Source of the DNA: JBDKVA01 sp039679375
Lineage (GTDB): Bacteria; Bacillota; Clostridia; Acetivibrionales; DTU013
Direction: 5' to 3'
DNA: 39,156 nt
NCBI GenBank assembly: GCA_039679375.1
Contig: JBDKVA010000204.1
Location: 1-39,156, forward strand
In this document: piece after piece, positions 32,056 to 39,156 of the stretch
How the letters are laid out: each line of letters opens with the position of its first letter
How positions within the stretch are numbered: the first letter of the stretch is position 1
Notes under the pieces: model-generated
The model's input: the letters and a program-made list of their open reading frames with translations, nothing else
What the model was told of the DNA's origin: nothing
The model's database searches: none
Made by a program: the position numbers and the translations under genes

Positions 32056-34404
32056 ATGAAAACTATTGATAAGAATTGGACAATTGAAGAGAGCAGCTTC
32101 AATCCTGCTCGTTCAGGATACTATGAAACCATTTTCAACCTGTCGAACGGATATATGGGTATTAGGGGCACGAGAGACTGCACTTCGGCTATTTGCAGGA
32201 AGGGGACCTTCCTTGCCGGTATTTATGACAAGGGTGACGCGCAGATTACGGAGATTGTTAATTGTCCATCCTTCATAAACTTCCGTATTACGGTCGATGA
32301 TGATCCTGTAGAGCTGTCGGGCTGCAGCGAATTATCATACAGGCGCTGCTTGGATATGAAAGAAGCCTTGCTATACACGGACGCCACGATAACCGATCAT
32401 TCAGGCAGGAAGCTCGGTATAAAAAGCACCAAAGCAGTAAGTATCGCCGACAAACGGATTGCCTTTTTTACGCTTGAAATCACGCCTGTTAACTTTTCCG
32501 GGACAATTAAAGTGTTATCCGAAATCGATGGCGCAGCTTCAAATTATGACAGGAGCGGGTGCAGGGAAATCAGCCATTTCAATGTGCTTGAAGGTGAGAG
32601 TGATCAAGGCGGCACTGCCGTATTGCAGGCTGAGACGCGGGACAGCAAAACCAGGATCGCGATTGCGGCATGCATGGGTCTGAGCGGGGTATGCGGTCCT
32701 CTATGCAGCTCAGATGTAAAAAAGCAGGGGGATATAGTGGTCAGCGAGGTGGCTTTTACAGGTGAAAAAGGTATGACTTATACCGTAGATAAGGTAATCT
32801 GCGTGCTCCATTCGCTTGACCCATCCGGTGCCTGTACTCCCGAAAAAGCAGCGGAATATGCCTGTGCAGGGTTTAAAAAGGGCATAGGGCGCCTGCTAAG
32901 GGAACACAAGGATGTAATGGCTTTGAAATGGGATATGTCGGATATTACGATCGAGGGCGATTGCAAAGCACAGGCAGCAATACGTTATAATATTCTAAAC
33001 CTGTTGATGCTCGGCGCCAATGTGGACGGTAATGTCAGCATCGGCGCAAAGGGCCTTCACGGGGAAGGTTATAAGGGGCATATTTTCTGGGATACTGAAA
33101 TTTTTGTCCTCCCGTTTTATATCTATAATGAGCCGGAGACTGCCAAAAAGCTTCTGCTGTATAGGTACAACAGGCTGGAGGCGGCCAAGGCAAACGCGCG
33201 GGCAGGAGGCTACGACGGGGCGCGCTTTCCATGGGAAAGTGCGGATACAGGCAGGGAGGCGACGCCGGATTATTTTTATCCGAAGGAAGGCGAGCCGATT
33301 AAATGCCTGACCGGAGATGAGGAAATACATATCACGGCGGACGTCGCATTCGGTTTTTATGAATATTGCAGGATCACGGCTGACACTGGGTTCCTGCTCA
33401 AATACTGCGCCGAGGTGCTTCTTGAGACAGCAAAGTTCTGGATATCAAGACTTGAGTACGACAGCGGCACAGGTTATTACGAGATCCGGTCCGTCATAGG
33501 ACCTGACGAATACCATATACACGTCAACAACAACTGCTATATCAACTATATGGCACGCTGGAACATTTTAAAGGCTGAAGAGATCTGGGAGGATCTGAAG
33601 AATAATTATACAATGGATTTTGAGGCCGTCTGTAAAAAGACCGGAGTAGACGCAGAGATTATAACACAATGGAGTGAAAAGGCTTCGAAGATATTGCTGA
33701 GACATAGTAAGGAAGGTATTCTGGAGCAGTTTGACGGCTATTTTCTACTTAAGGACCATGTGATAGAGAAATACAATGAAAAAGGCATACCTGTACTTCC
33801 TCCAGGTTTTAAGACAGATAAGGACTTCTGGGGGTATAAATTGATTAAACAGGCGGATGTCGTGATGCTTTTGCACCTGTTTAACGATCAGTTTACAGAA
33901 GAACAGAAAAAGCTGAATTACGAATATTATGAAAAACGTACGATCCACTGGTCTTCCCTGAGTCCCAGCATATACAGCCTGATGGGAGTCAATGTGAAGG
34001 TGCCGGCGATGGCATACAGTTACTTCAATGTATCTGCCAATACGGATATTGAGGATAATCAGAGCAATACGGAGGACGGTATCCACGCAGCAGCTGTCGG
34101 AGGTACCTGGCAGGCCATGGTACTGGGTTTTGGCGGTTTCAGGGTCAAGGAGGGAATGATCCATCTGGATCCATGGCTTCCCCGGGAATGGAACGCCATC
34201 AGCTATAAGGCCTGCTGGAAAGGAAGGACTGTTTGCATTTCTGTTACAAAGGAGCATGTCAAGGTAAAAATCAGCGGTGATAATAACACTGTTTATGATG
34301 TGATTATTTTCAATAACCCGTATACGGTTAAAGCCAATACGGAACTGGAGGTCCGGATGCATGCAGTCGAAGAGGTAATCATATTGGGGGTGGATAAGTA
34401 TTGA
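32056..34404 (+). CDS. Glycoside hydrolase family 65 phosphorylase
   Basis: The 782-residue protein is full length for GH65. These enzymes split alpha-glucosyl disaccharides (maltose, trehalose, kojibiose, nigerose) with inorganic phosphate, giving beta-glucose-1-phosphate. Domains in order: N-terminal beta-sandwich (about 1-270; NLSNGYMGIRGTRDCTS), helical linker, (alpha/alpha)6 barrel with GHIFWDTEIFVLPFYIYN and the catalytic acid Glu485 in VIGPDEYHIHVNN, then C-terminal beta-sheets (DGIHAAAVGGTWQAMVLGFG). No signal peptide, so it acts in the cytoplasm. The stop overlaps the mutase start (TTGA, 34401-34404), matching product to next enzyme. Disaccharide specificity cannot be read with confidence; maltose is only one option. 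Confidence 0.93.
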   Translation: MKTIDKNWTIEESSFNPARSGYYETIFNLSNGYMGIRGTRDCTSAICRKGTFLAGIYDKGDAQITEIVNCPSFINFRITVDDDPVELSGCSELSYRRCLDMKEALLYTDATITDHSGRKLGIKSTKAVSIADKRIAFFTLEITPVNFSGTIKVLSEIDGAASNYDRSGCREISHFNVLEGESDQGGTAVLQAETRDSKTRIAIAACMGLSGVCGPLCSSDVKKQGDIVVSEVAFTGEKGMTYTVDKVICVLHSLDPSGACTPEKAAEYACAGFKKGIGRLLREHKDVMALKWDMSDITIEGDCKAQAAIRYNILNLLMLGANVDGNVSIGAKGLHGEGYKGHIFWDTEIFVLPFYIYNEPETAKKLLLYRYNRLEAAKANARAGGYDGARFPWESADTGREATPDYFYPKEGEPIKCLTGDEEIHITADVAFGFYEYCRITADTGFLLKYCAEVLLETAKFWISRLEYDSGTGYYEIRSVIGPDEYHIHVNNNCYINYMARWNILKAEEIWEDLKNNYTMDFEAVCKKTGVDAEIITQWSEKASKILLRHSKEGILEQFDGYFLLKDHVIEKYNEKGIPVLPPGFKTDKDFWGYKLIKQADVVMLLHLFNDQFTEEQKKLNYEYYEKRTIHWSSLSPSIYSLMGVNVKVPAMAYSYFNVSANTDIEDNQSNTEDGIHAAAVGGTWQAMVLGFGGFRVKEGMIHLDPWLPREWNAISYKACWKGRTVCISVTKEHVKVKISGDNNTVYDVIIFNNPYTVKANTELEVRMHAVEEVIILGVDKY

Positions 34405-35054
34405 AGAAAGGCATTGAAGGAGTAATTTTTGACTTGGACGGAGTCATTGTGACAACGGATGAATACCATTATAGAGCATGGAAACAGATAGCCATGGATG
34501 AAGAGATCTACTTCGATAGGAAGATCAATGAGCGGCTGCGCGGTGTAAGCAGGATGCAGAGTCTTGAAATCATTCTGGAAAGAACGGACAGCAAATATAC
34601 CGAAGAAGAAAAAGCCAGGCTGGCAGAACGAAAAAACAATTATTACAGGGAATACATCAACCAACTAAACAGCAGAGATATCCTTCCCGGAGCCTTATCT
34701 CTGCTGGAGCAGCTGAAAACGGAGAAGATTCGGATCGCCGTAGGCTCCTCAAGCAAAAATTGCGATACGATTCTGGAGAGGATAGGGCTTAGCAGCTATT
34801 TTGACGCAGTCGTCAGCGGGAATGACATCAGCAGAAGCAAACCGGATCCGGAGGTATTCCTGCTGGCTGCGAAAAGGCTATGTCTCGAACCGGGCAGTTG
34901 TCTGGTTGTAGAGGATGCACTGGCTGGCGTCACTGCAGCATTGCAAGCCGGTATGAAGGTCCTGGCGGTAGGAAGCGCATCCTCCGACAGGAGGGCAACC
35001 ATACGGGCTGCGGATCTCAGCAAGGTGACGGTAGAAGAGATCCTGGCGGCTTAA
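34401..35054 (+). CDS. pgmB: Beta-phosphoglucomutase
   Basis: The 217-residue HAD-family enzyme converts beta-glucose-1-phosphate to glucose-6-phosphate, the step after GH65. The nucleophile and acid/base aspartates are Asp11 and Asp13 in VIFDLDGVI. The cap has EYHYRAWKQIAMDE and RLRGVSRMQSLEIIL, a beta-PGM signature. Later motifs are VGSSSKNCDTIL and KPDPEVFLLAAKRL, then VVEDALAGVTAALQAGMK. The start is TTG 34401, seven bases after GGGGGTGG and overlapping the GH65 stop by four bases, so translation is probably coupled. Confidence 0.94.
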   Translation: MKKGIEGVIFDLDGVIVTTDEYHYRAWKQIAMDEEIYFDRKINERLRGVSRMQSLEIILERTDSKYTEEEKARLAERKNNYYREYINQLNSRDILPGALSLLEQLKTEKIRIAVGSSSKNCDTILERIGLSSYFDAVVSGNDISRSKPDPEVFLLAAKRLCLEPGSCLVVEDALAGVTAALQAGMKVLAVGSASSDRRATIRAADLSKVTVEEILAA

Positions 35055-35197
35055 GTTTGCGCCGCTCTTTCGTGCAGGGACGAGCCGTATCGCAGGCAGT
35101 ATGTTCATAGAAGATGCTAAATAAATAAGAAGAAAAATGAAGAAAGGCATGCGGATATGGGATATAATAAGGTATCTACTAAAAATGGGGTGATTGA

Positions 35198-36085
35198 ATG
35201 TTTAGAATAGGAATAATCGGGTCAGATAACAGCCATGCACTTGCTTTTGCCAAACTGGTGAATTTCCCTGATGAAAAAACCGGTAAATATCTCTTCCCGG
35301 ATTGCAAGGTGGTCGGGATCTATGGGCTGGAAAGCACGCGTACCGAAGAAGTGGCGACCAAGGGAAATATTGAATTCATCGCAGCTAAACCGGAGGACCT
35401 CCTTGGAAAAATAGACGCTGCCATGGTCGTATTCCGTCATGGCGATCTTCATTTGGGACATGCACTCCCATTTATTGAAAAAGGGATCCCGGTCTGGATC
35501 GACAAACCTTTTACGATCAAAAATGATGATGCGAAAAAGCTGATTGAGGCGTCAAAGAAGTACAAAGCACCAATAACCGGCGGCTCAACCACCAAGTACA
35601 CATTGGATATTTCCATGGTGAAAAGCGAAGTAGAAGATGGCAACAGCAGGATTGGCAAGGTCAAGACCGCTGTGATGAATTTCCCGGCGGAACTGGTCAA
35701 TGAATATGGCGGGATTTATTTCTATGGGCCGCATCTTGTCGAGATGACCTTAAGCTCATTCGGGTACAATCCGATTTCTGTACTGGCGAGCGAAAACAAC
35801 GGCTGCGTAGCGGCAATCGTGCAATATGAAAATTACCAGGTCACCATGAACTTCATTCCGGGTAATCATGAGTATTTTGCAGTCCTTTACGGAGAAAAGG
35901 GCACATTTATCCGTGAAATCGATATTACAGGATCCTATCTGAACGGCTTTGAAAAGTTTGCAGGAATGCTGAGGACGGGAGAGATGCCTGAATCCTTTGA
36001 ACACCTGTATGCTCCGGTGGAAATGCTCAACGCGGTTGCGGAATCTTTTGAAACCGGTAAGCGCGTATATCTGAAGGGGTTATAA
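35198..36085 (+). CDS. Gfo/Idh/MocA family oxidoreductase
   Basis: The 295-residue protein has an N-terminal NAD(P)-binding fold (FRIGIIGSDNSHALAFAKLV), the family Lys-Pro motif in VWIDKPFTIKNDDAKKLIEA, and a C-terminal sheet domain with YFYGPHLVEMTLSSFGYNP, which contains the catalytic-region His. Members oxidise or reduce sugars, inositols or sugar phosphates. It is shorter than the usual 330-400 residues. ATG 35198 follows GGGGTGA. A TATAAT-like box (about 35163) hints at its own promoter. It lies downstream of pgmB and has a strong terminator. Its substrate is not fixed; 3-keto-sugar chemistry is one option. Confidence 0.82.
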   Translation: MFRIGIIGSDNSHALAFAKLVNFPDEKTGKYLFPDCKVVGIYGLESTRTEEVATKGNIEFIAAKPEDLLGKIDAAMVVFRHGDLHLGHALPFIEKGIPVWIDKPFTIKNDDAKKLIEASKKYKAPITGGSTTKYTLDISMVKSEVEDGNSRIGKVKTAVMNFPAELVNEYGGIYFYGPHLVEMTLSSFGYNPISVLASENNGCVAAIVQYENYQVTMNFIPGNHEYFAVLYGEKGTFIREIDITGSYLNGFEKFAGMLRTGEMPESFEHLYAPVEMLNAVAESFETGKRVYLKGL

Positions 36086-36117
36086 AATTACCGGAAATTT
36101 AAAGGAACAAATCATTG

Positions 36118-36171
36118 GGACGGTTCTGCCGGTCAAATTCAACGATACGGCCATAAGAACCGTCCTTTTGT
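36118..36171 (+). terminator. Strong Rho-independent terminator
   Basis: GGACGGTTCT (36118-36127) and AGAACCGTCC (36156-36165) form a perfect 10-bp stem. An inner GCCG/CGGC adds to it and TTTTG follows. Confidence 0.9.
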
Positions 36172-36290
36172 TGTCCATATTCTCACATCCATATTCTTAA
36201 CAGTGCAATCATATCTTTGTTATGGTAAAATAATAATATTATGGCTTATACTTATATCTCTTTTACGAGATTATTAAGGAATCCTGCCGG

Positions 36291-37244
36291 ATGATATTTT
36301 GCCAAAAGGATACGGGTGATTTTATGGATTACAGTTTTCTTGATAATGAAATGTATAAGGATATACCGCTTTACAAAATGGTGGATAACCATCACGGAAA
36401 TTTACCGGTTTATATCAGAAAATATTCGATGAAGGATCAATCAACACCGCTTCACAGACATGAGTACATGCAGGTGAACTATATCTTCAGGGGAAGCGGC
36501 AAGCATATCATCAATAAATACGATTTTGATATTATAAAAGGAGACATCTTCGTCATTCCACCCTATGTGCCCCATAAAATCCAAGCCTGCTCAGAATCGG
36601 ACATCGGCATTTATGAATTCGAATTTGAACCCGGTTTCATCAATCAAAGCTTCAACAGCATAGAGAATGCAGAACCCTTCCTGGACTTTGCCTATATTGA
36701 GCCCTTTCTGGTAAGTGAGACCCATATTAAACCGCGCCTGAACCTGACAGGAAAAACACAGATGGATGCGGAAGACTTACTCAATGAAGCGATGGAGGAA
36801 TACGATAAAAAGGAATCCGGATATTTGCTGCTGATCAAATCTTTGCTTTTAAAGCTTCTGGTCATGGTGGGCCGTGCATTTACGAAGGACCTTGATGAAT
36901 CGGAGCAGCCCATGTTCGGCCATCAGAGGAATGCGATCATGGGCGCTGTCAAGTATATCAATGAGAATTATATGGAGGAGTTGAGCGCGGACGAAGTTGC
37001 GCGGCAATTCATGCTATCGCCTTCCTATTTCAGGTATCTGTTCAAGAGCATCACATCCAAAACATTTACGGAGCACATACATAATATCCGGATTTCCAAA
37101 GCGATGGAGATGCTGAAAACTACCGATATGAGAGTGCTCGACATCAGCTGCGAGATCGGCTTCAATAACGTGAACCACTTCAATAAAGTTTTCCGCCAGC
37201 AAACAGGAGTGACACCCCTTCAATACAGAAAGGGAAATACATAG
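36291..37244 (+). CDS. AraC-family transcriptional regulator with cupin sensor
   Basis: The 317-residue protein has an N-terminal cupin-like pocket (about 45-120; TPLHRHEYMQVNYIFRGSGK, DIFVIPPYVPHKI) and a C-terminal AraC double helix-turn-helix (ELSADEVARQFMLSPSYFRY, CEIGFNNVNHFNKVFRQQTG). It should sense a sugar and regulate a nearby metabolic gene, such as the aminotransferase downstream or the oxidoreductase upstream. The start is uncertain: ATG 36291 has AAGGA ten bases upstream, while ATG 36324 follows GGGTGA. The TAG stop (37242-37244) overlaps the left end of the repeat element. Confidence 0.88.
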   Translation: MIFCQKDTGDFMDYSFLDNEMYKDIPLYKMVDNHHGNLPVYIRKYSMKDQSTPLHRHEYMQVNYIFRGSGKHIINKYDFDIIKGDIFVIPPYVPHKIQACSESDIGIYEFEFEPGFINQSFNSIENAEPFLDFAYIEPFLVSETHIKPRLNLTGKTQMDAEDLLNEAMEEYDKKESGYLLLIKSLLLKLLVMVGRAFTKDLDESEQPMFGHQRNAIMGAVKYINENYMEELSADEVARQFMLSPSYFRYLFKSITSKTFTEHIHNIRISKAMEMLKTTDMRVLDISCEIGFNNVNHFNKVFRQQTGVTPLQYRKGNT

Positions 37245-37426
37245 GAGTCCGCACGGAAACTCCTGCACGCATCTTTTCGCCCATTTTTCCGCCCAAATTC
37301 TTTCAAAAAAAGCGTTAAATATCCGGATATTCGCCGTTTTTTTGAAAGTTTTGGACAAAAAAATTGTCTGGAAATCTGTATACATTAGTTTCCGTGCGGA
37401 CTCCTGGAGTTTCCGTGCGAACTTCT
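37243..37426 (+). repeat. MITE-like element with perfect 19-bp inverted ends
   Basis: AGGAGTCCGCACGGAAACT (37243-37261) recurs as its exact reverse complement at 37387-37405, giving a 163-bp unit. A second, slightly diverged right end follows at 37404-37426 (CTGGAGTTTCCGTGCGAACT plus TCT). The interior holds CTTTCAAAAAAA/TTTTTTTGAAAG arms around AATATCCGGATATT, a 14-base palindrome. There is no coding capacity. Partial copies at 4074 and 30961 mark it as a dispersed repeat. A transposase elsewhere would have to move it. Confidence 0.82.
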
Positions 37427-37453
37427 ATGGCCTGTCGTAAGATTGATGAATAA

Positions 37454-37481
37454 TTGCGTCAGGGAAATGAAGAATTATGAT
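37454..37481 (+). promoter_or_regulatory. Candidate promoter of the aminotransferase gene
   Basis: TTGCGT (37454-37459), a 16-base spacer, then TATGAT (37476-37481), giving a leader of about 70 nt. Confidence 0.4.
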
Positions 37482-37557
37482 CGTTCACTGTGTAAAATAT
37501 GAAGTGTATACTGAACGGAAATGTTAAGCTGTAAAAAGACGACAGGAGGTATTAATA

Positions 37558-38889
37558 ATGGGAGAAAAATTAGCTTTATTTGGTGGACCAAAATCGGTTG
37601 TTTCCGATCCGGGCGATATATTTAAATGGCCAATCATCACGAAGGAAGATGAAGATGCCGTTCTTGAAGTGCTTCGTAGGGGCGGTATGTCCGGAACCGA
37701 TGTTTCAAGACAGTTTGAGAAGGAATTTGCTGCATGGCAGGGAACAAAATATGCATTGGGCTTCAACAACGGAACATCCTCCATTCAGGCAGCTATGTTT
37801 GCATGCAAGGTTGGCATAGGGGATGAAATCATCTGCCCGAGCGTCACTTACTGGGCTTCAGCCACACAGGTATATTCACTTGGCGGAACAGTTGTATTTG
37901 CCGATGTTGACCCCGATACACTCTGCATCGATCCGAAGGATATCGAGCACAGGATCGGCGAGAGAACCAAGGCAATCGTTGTTGTGCATTATCTTGCGCA
38001 TCCGGCTGATATGGATCCTATCATGGCAATTGCCAAAAAGCACAATATCAAGGTCATTGAGGATGTATCCCATGCACAGGGCGGTCTCTACAAGGGACGC
38101 AAACTGGGCACCATCGGCGATGTAGGCGCGATGTCGCTGATGAGCGGCAAATCGCTCGCTATCGGCGAAGCAGGAATGATCGTAACCAATGATACTGAGA
38201 TTTACGAGAGAGCATTAGCTCTTGGACATTATGAAATGTTCAAGCCCACGGTACAGACCGAATACCTGAAACCTTTTGCAGGTCTGCCGCTCGGCGGATA
38301 TAAGTACCGCATGCATCAATTGAGTTCCGCAGTAGGCCGTGTACAGCTCAAATACTATGATGAGCGCTGCAAGGAAATCCGTAAGGCAATGAATTACTTC
38401 TGGGATCTGCTTGAAGGAGTTCCGGGAATCCGCGCACACAGGGTAGTGGAAGACGAGAATAATAATATGGCAGGCTGGTATGCAGCACGCGGTCTCTACA
38501 GATCCGAGGAGCTGGGCGGTCTGTCCGTTACCCGCTTTACCGAAGCCGTCCGGGCAGAGGGCGTCGTAGATTGTACGCCTGGGTGCAATGCGGCACTGCA
38601 TACGCATGCTTTGTTTAATACATGTGATGTTTATGGACACGGAAAGCCGACAAGAATAGCCAATGCAACAAGAGATGTCCGTGAATTGGATGCAAGCCTT
38701 CCTGTAAGTGAAAAACTCGGTACCACGACTTATGTGATTCCATGGTTCAAGAAGTATAGGCCGGAAATCATCAAGGAATATGCCAATGCATACAGAAAGG
38801 TTGCCGAGAACTATAAGGAACTGTTGAAGGACGATCCGGGGAACCCTGAAAGAATCGGCGGATGGCACTTCTTCAGACACACAAAATAA
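37558..38889 (+). CDS. DegT/DnrJ/EryC1/StrS family PLP aminotransferase
   Basis: The 443-residue enzyme is full length for the sugar aminotransferase family. The cofactor-binding Lys198 lies in SLMSGKSLAIGEAGMI. Other family blocks are GFNNGTSSIQAAMFACKVG, GDEIICPSVTYWASATQVYS and VIEDVSHAQGGLYKGRKLGT. It would transfer an amino group, usually from Glu or Gln, to a keto-sugar or inosose. AGGAGG precedes ATG 37558 at a good distance. The nearby Gfo/Idh/MocA gene could supply the keto-sugar. The gene is followed by strong terminators. The product is not determined by sequence. Confidence 0.9.
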   Translation: MGEKLALFGGPKSVVSDPGDIFKWPIITKEDEDAVLEVLRRGGMSGTDVSRQFEKEFAAWQGTKYALGFNNGTSSIQAAMFACKVGIGDEIICPSVTYWASATQVYSLGGTVVFADVDPDTLCIDPKDIEHRIGERTKAIVVVHYLAHPADMDPIMAIAKKHNIKVIEDVSHAQGGLYKGRKLGTIGDVGAMSLMSGKSLAIGEAGMIVTNDTEIYERALALGHYEMFKPTVQTEYLKPFAGLPLGGYKYRMHQLSSAVGRVQLKYYDERCKEIRKAMNYFWDLLEGVPGIRAHRVVEDENNNMAGWYAARGLYRSEELGGLSVTRFTEAVRAEGVVDCTPGCNAALHTHALFNTCDVYGHGKPTRIANATRDVRELDASLPVSEKLGTTTYVIPWFKKYRPEIIKEYANAYRKVAENYKELLKDDPGNPERIGGWHFFRHTK

Positions 38890-38905
38890 ATCGCTGCAGG
38901 TTAAG

Positions 38906-38954
38906 TTAAGCAAAGGTAGAAACATTGTTTTTACCTTTGCTTAAATGTTTTTTA
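38906..38954 (+). terminator. Rho-independent terminator after the aminotransferase gene
   Basis: TAAGCAAAGGTA (38907-38918) is a perfect complement of TACCTTTGCTTA (38932-38943). AAATGTTTTTT follows. Confidence 0.88.
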
Positions 38955-38955
38955 A

Positions 38956-39023
38956 AGCATAGGGATTTATAAACATCCTAAAAAATTCCTATGCTGGGGT
39001 TTGGAAAGGGGAATCCCCTTTCC
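38956..39023. repeat. Two further hairpins downstream
   Basis: AGCATAGG (38956-38963) pairs with CCTATGCT (38988-38995). GGAAAGGGG (39003-39011) pairs with CCCCTTTCC (39015-39023). Neither has a T-run. Confidence 0.5.
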
Positions 39024-39041
39024 CGGTTTACAGACTGTCCG

Positions 39042-39068
39042 AAAACCCGCTATTTTAGCGGGTTTTTT
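39042..39068 (+). terminator. Second strong terminator near the window end
   Basis: AAAACCCGCT (39042-39051) and AGCGGGTTTT (39057-39066) form the stem and the T-run extends to 39068. No gene is visible between it and the aminotransferase, so it may serve as backup or close a small RNA. Confidence 0.8.
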
Positions 39069-39156
39069 GGCATAATTAAGTGCTTTTTCAAATTCGTTTT
39101 TTGTTGATTTGAAGAAATCGGAAAGGCAAAAGCAAAAATCACAATAAGCTGAGAAT

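Noticed and set aside
33745..34362. 205-codon minus-strand frame inside the GH65 gene
   Set aside because: It is fully antisense to well-conserved GH65 sequence and has no homology of its own.
37014..37385. 123-codon minus-strand frame over the AraC 3' end and the repeat
   Set aside because: It is a shadow of the regulator and of the non-coding repeat.

Overview
The window comes from the chromosome of an endospore-forming, flagellated, Gram-positive anaerobe of class Clostridia (inference). It carries spoIIID, mbl, two flagellar rod genes and a rod-binding gene in the order known from Bacillota, the sporulation protease yabG, an S-layer-homology protein, strong AGGAGG-type ribosome sites with frequent TTG/GTG starts, and a YesM/YesN-type sugar-sensing system. 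No species can be named from the sequence alone.

Layout. 1-192 is the 3' end of a group II intron (maturase C-terminus plus domains V and VI). 418-5786 is a sporulation, shape and flagellar block: spoIIID, mbl, flgF, flgG, flgJ and a secreted phosphodiester-glycosidase-like protein, with a sigma-D-type promoter before flgF. 5854-6546 encodes a Cys-cluster (YkgJ-type) protein on the minus strand. 6613-9460 is a gene graveyard: a 5'-truncated DUF3298 gene, a serine-recombinase C-terminus with an in-frame stop, a gutted RhuM gene and an HsdR N-terminus cut before its helicase. 9978-15051 holds a YcdB/SLH surface protein, yabG, a cytidylate-kinase-like protein, a small TM1266-type ACT-like protein and a TipA-type MerR regulator. 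15382-17364 is a GH20 hexosaminidase. 17467-21570 is a heterodimeric multidrug ABC exporter behind a roughly 400-nt leader with a 29-codon upstream ORF and mutually complementary segments. 22050-23432 is a uracil/xanthine permease with a long structured leader. 23515-28334 (minus) encodes a YesM-type kinase, a YesN-type regulator and a MATE exporter. 28619-35054 is a sugar uptake and phosphorolysis block: lipoprotein, two permeases, GH65 phosphorylase and beta-phosphoglucomutase. 35198-38889 holds a Gfo/Idh/MocA oxidoreductase, an AraC regulator and a DegT-type aminotransferase.

How the genes work together (inference). The binding protein and two permeases would import an oligosaccharide, probably with an ATPase encoded elsewhere. 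GH65 would split an alpha-glucoside with phosphate to beta-glucose-1-phosphate, and the mutase would give glucose-6-phosphate. The divergent kinase/regulator pair is the natural sensor. The nearby oxidoreductase and aminotransferase could make an amino sugar. A second theme is drug response: TipA-like sensor, leader-controlled ABC exporter, MATE pump.

The most interesting signals are non-coding: (1) an attenuator-like leader before the ABC exporter; (2) a short repeat with perfect 19-bp inverted ends near 37243, with a precisely deleted copy at 30961 and a single-end copy at 4074; (3) a strong internal ribosome site in the TipA gene predicting a separate 143-residue drug-binding protein; (4) a 19-bp-spacer MerR-type promoter followed by a very long hairpin in the same leader.
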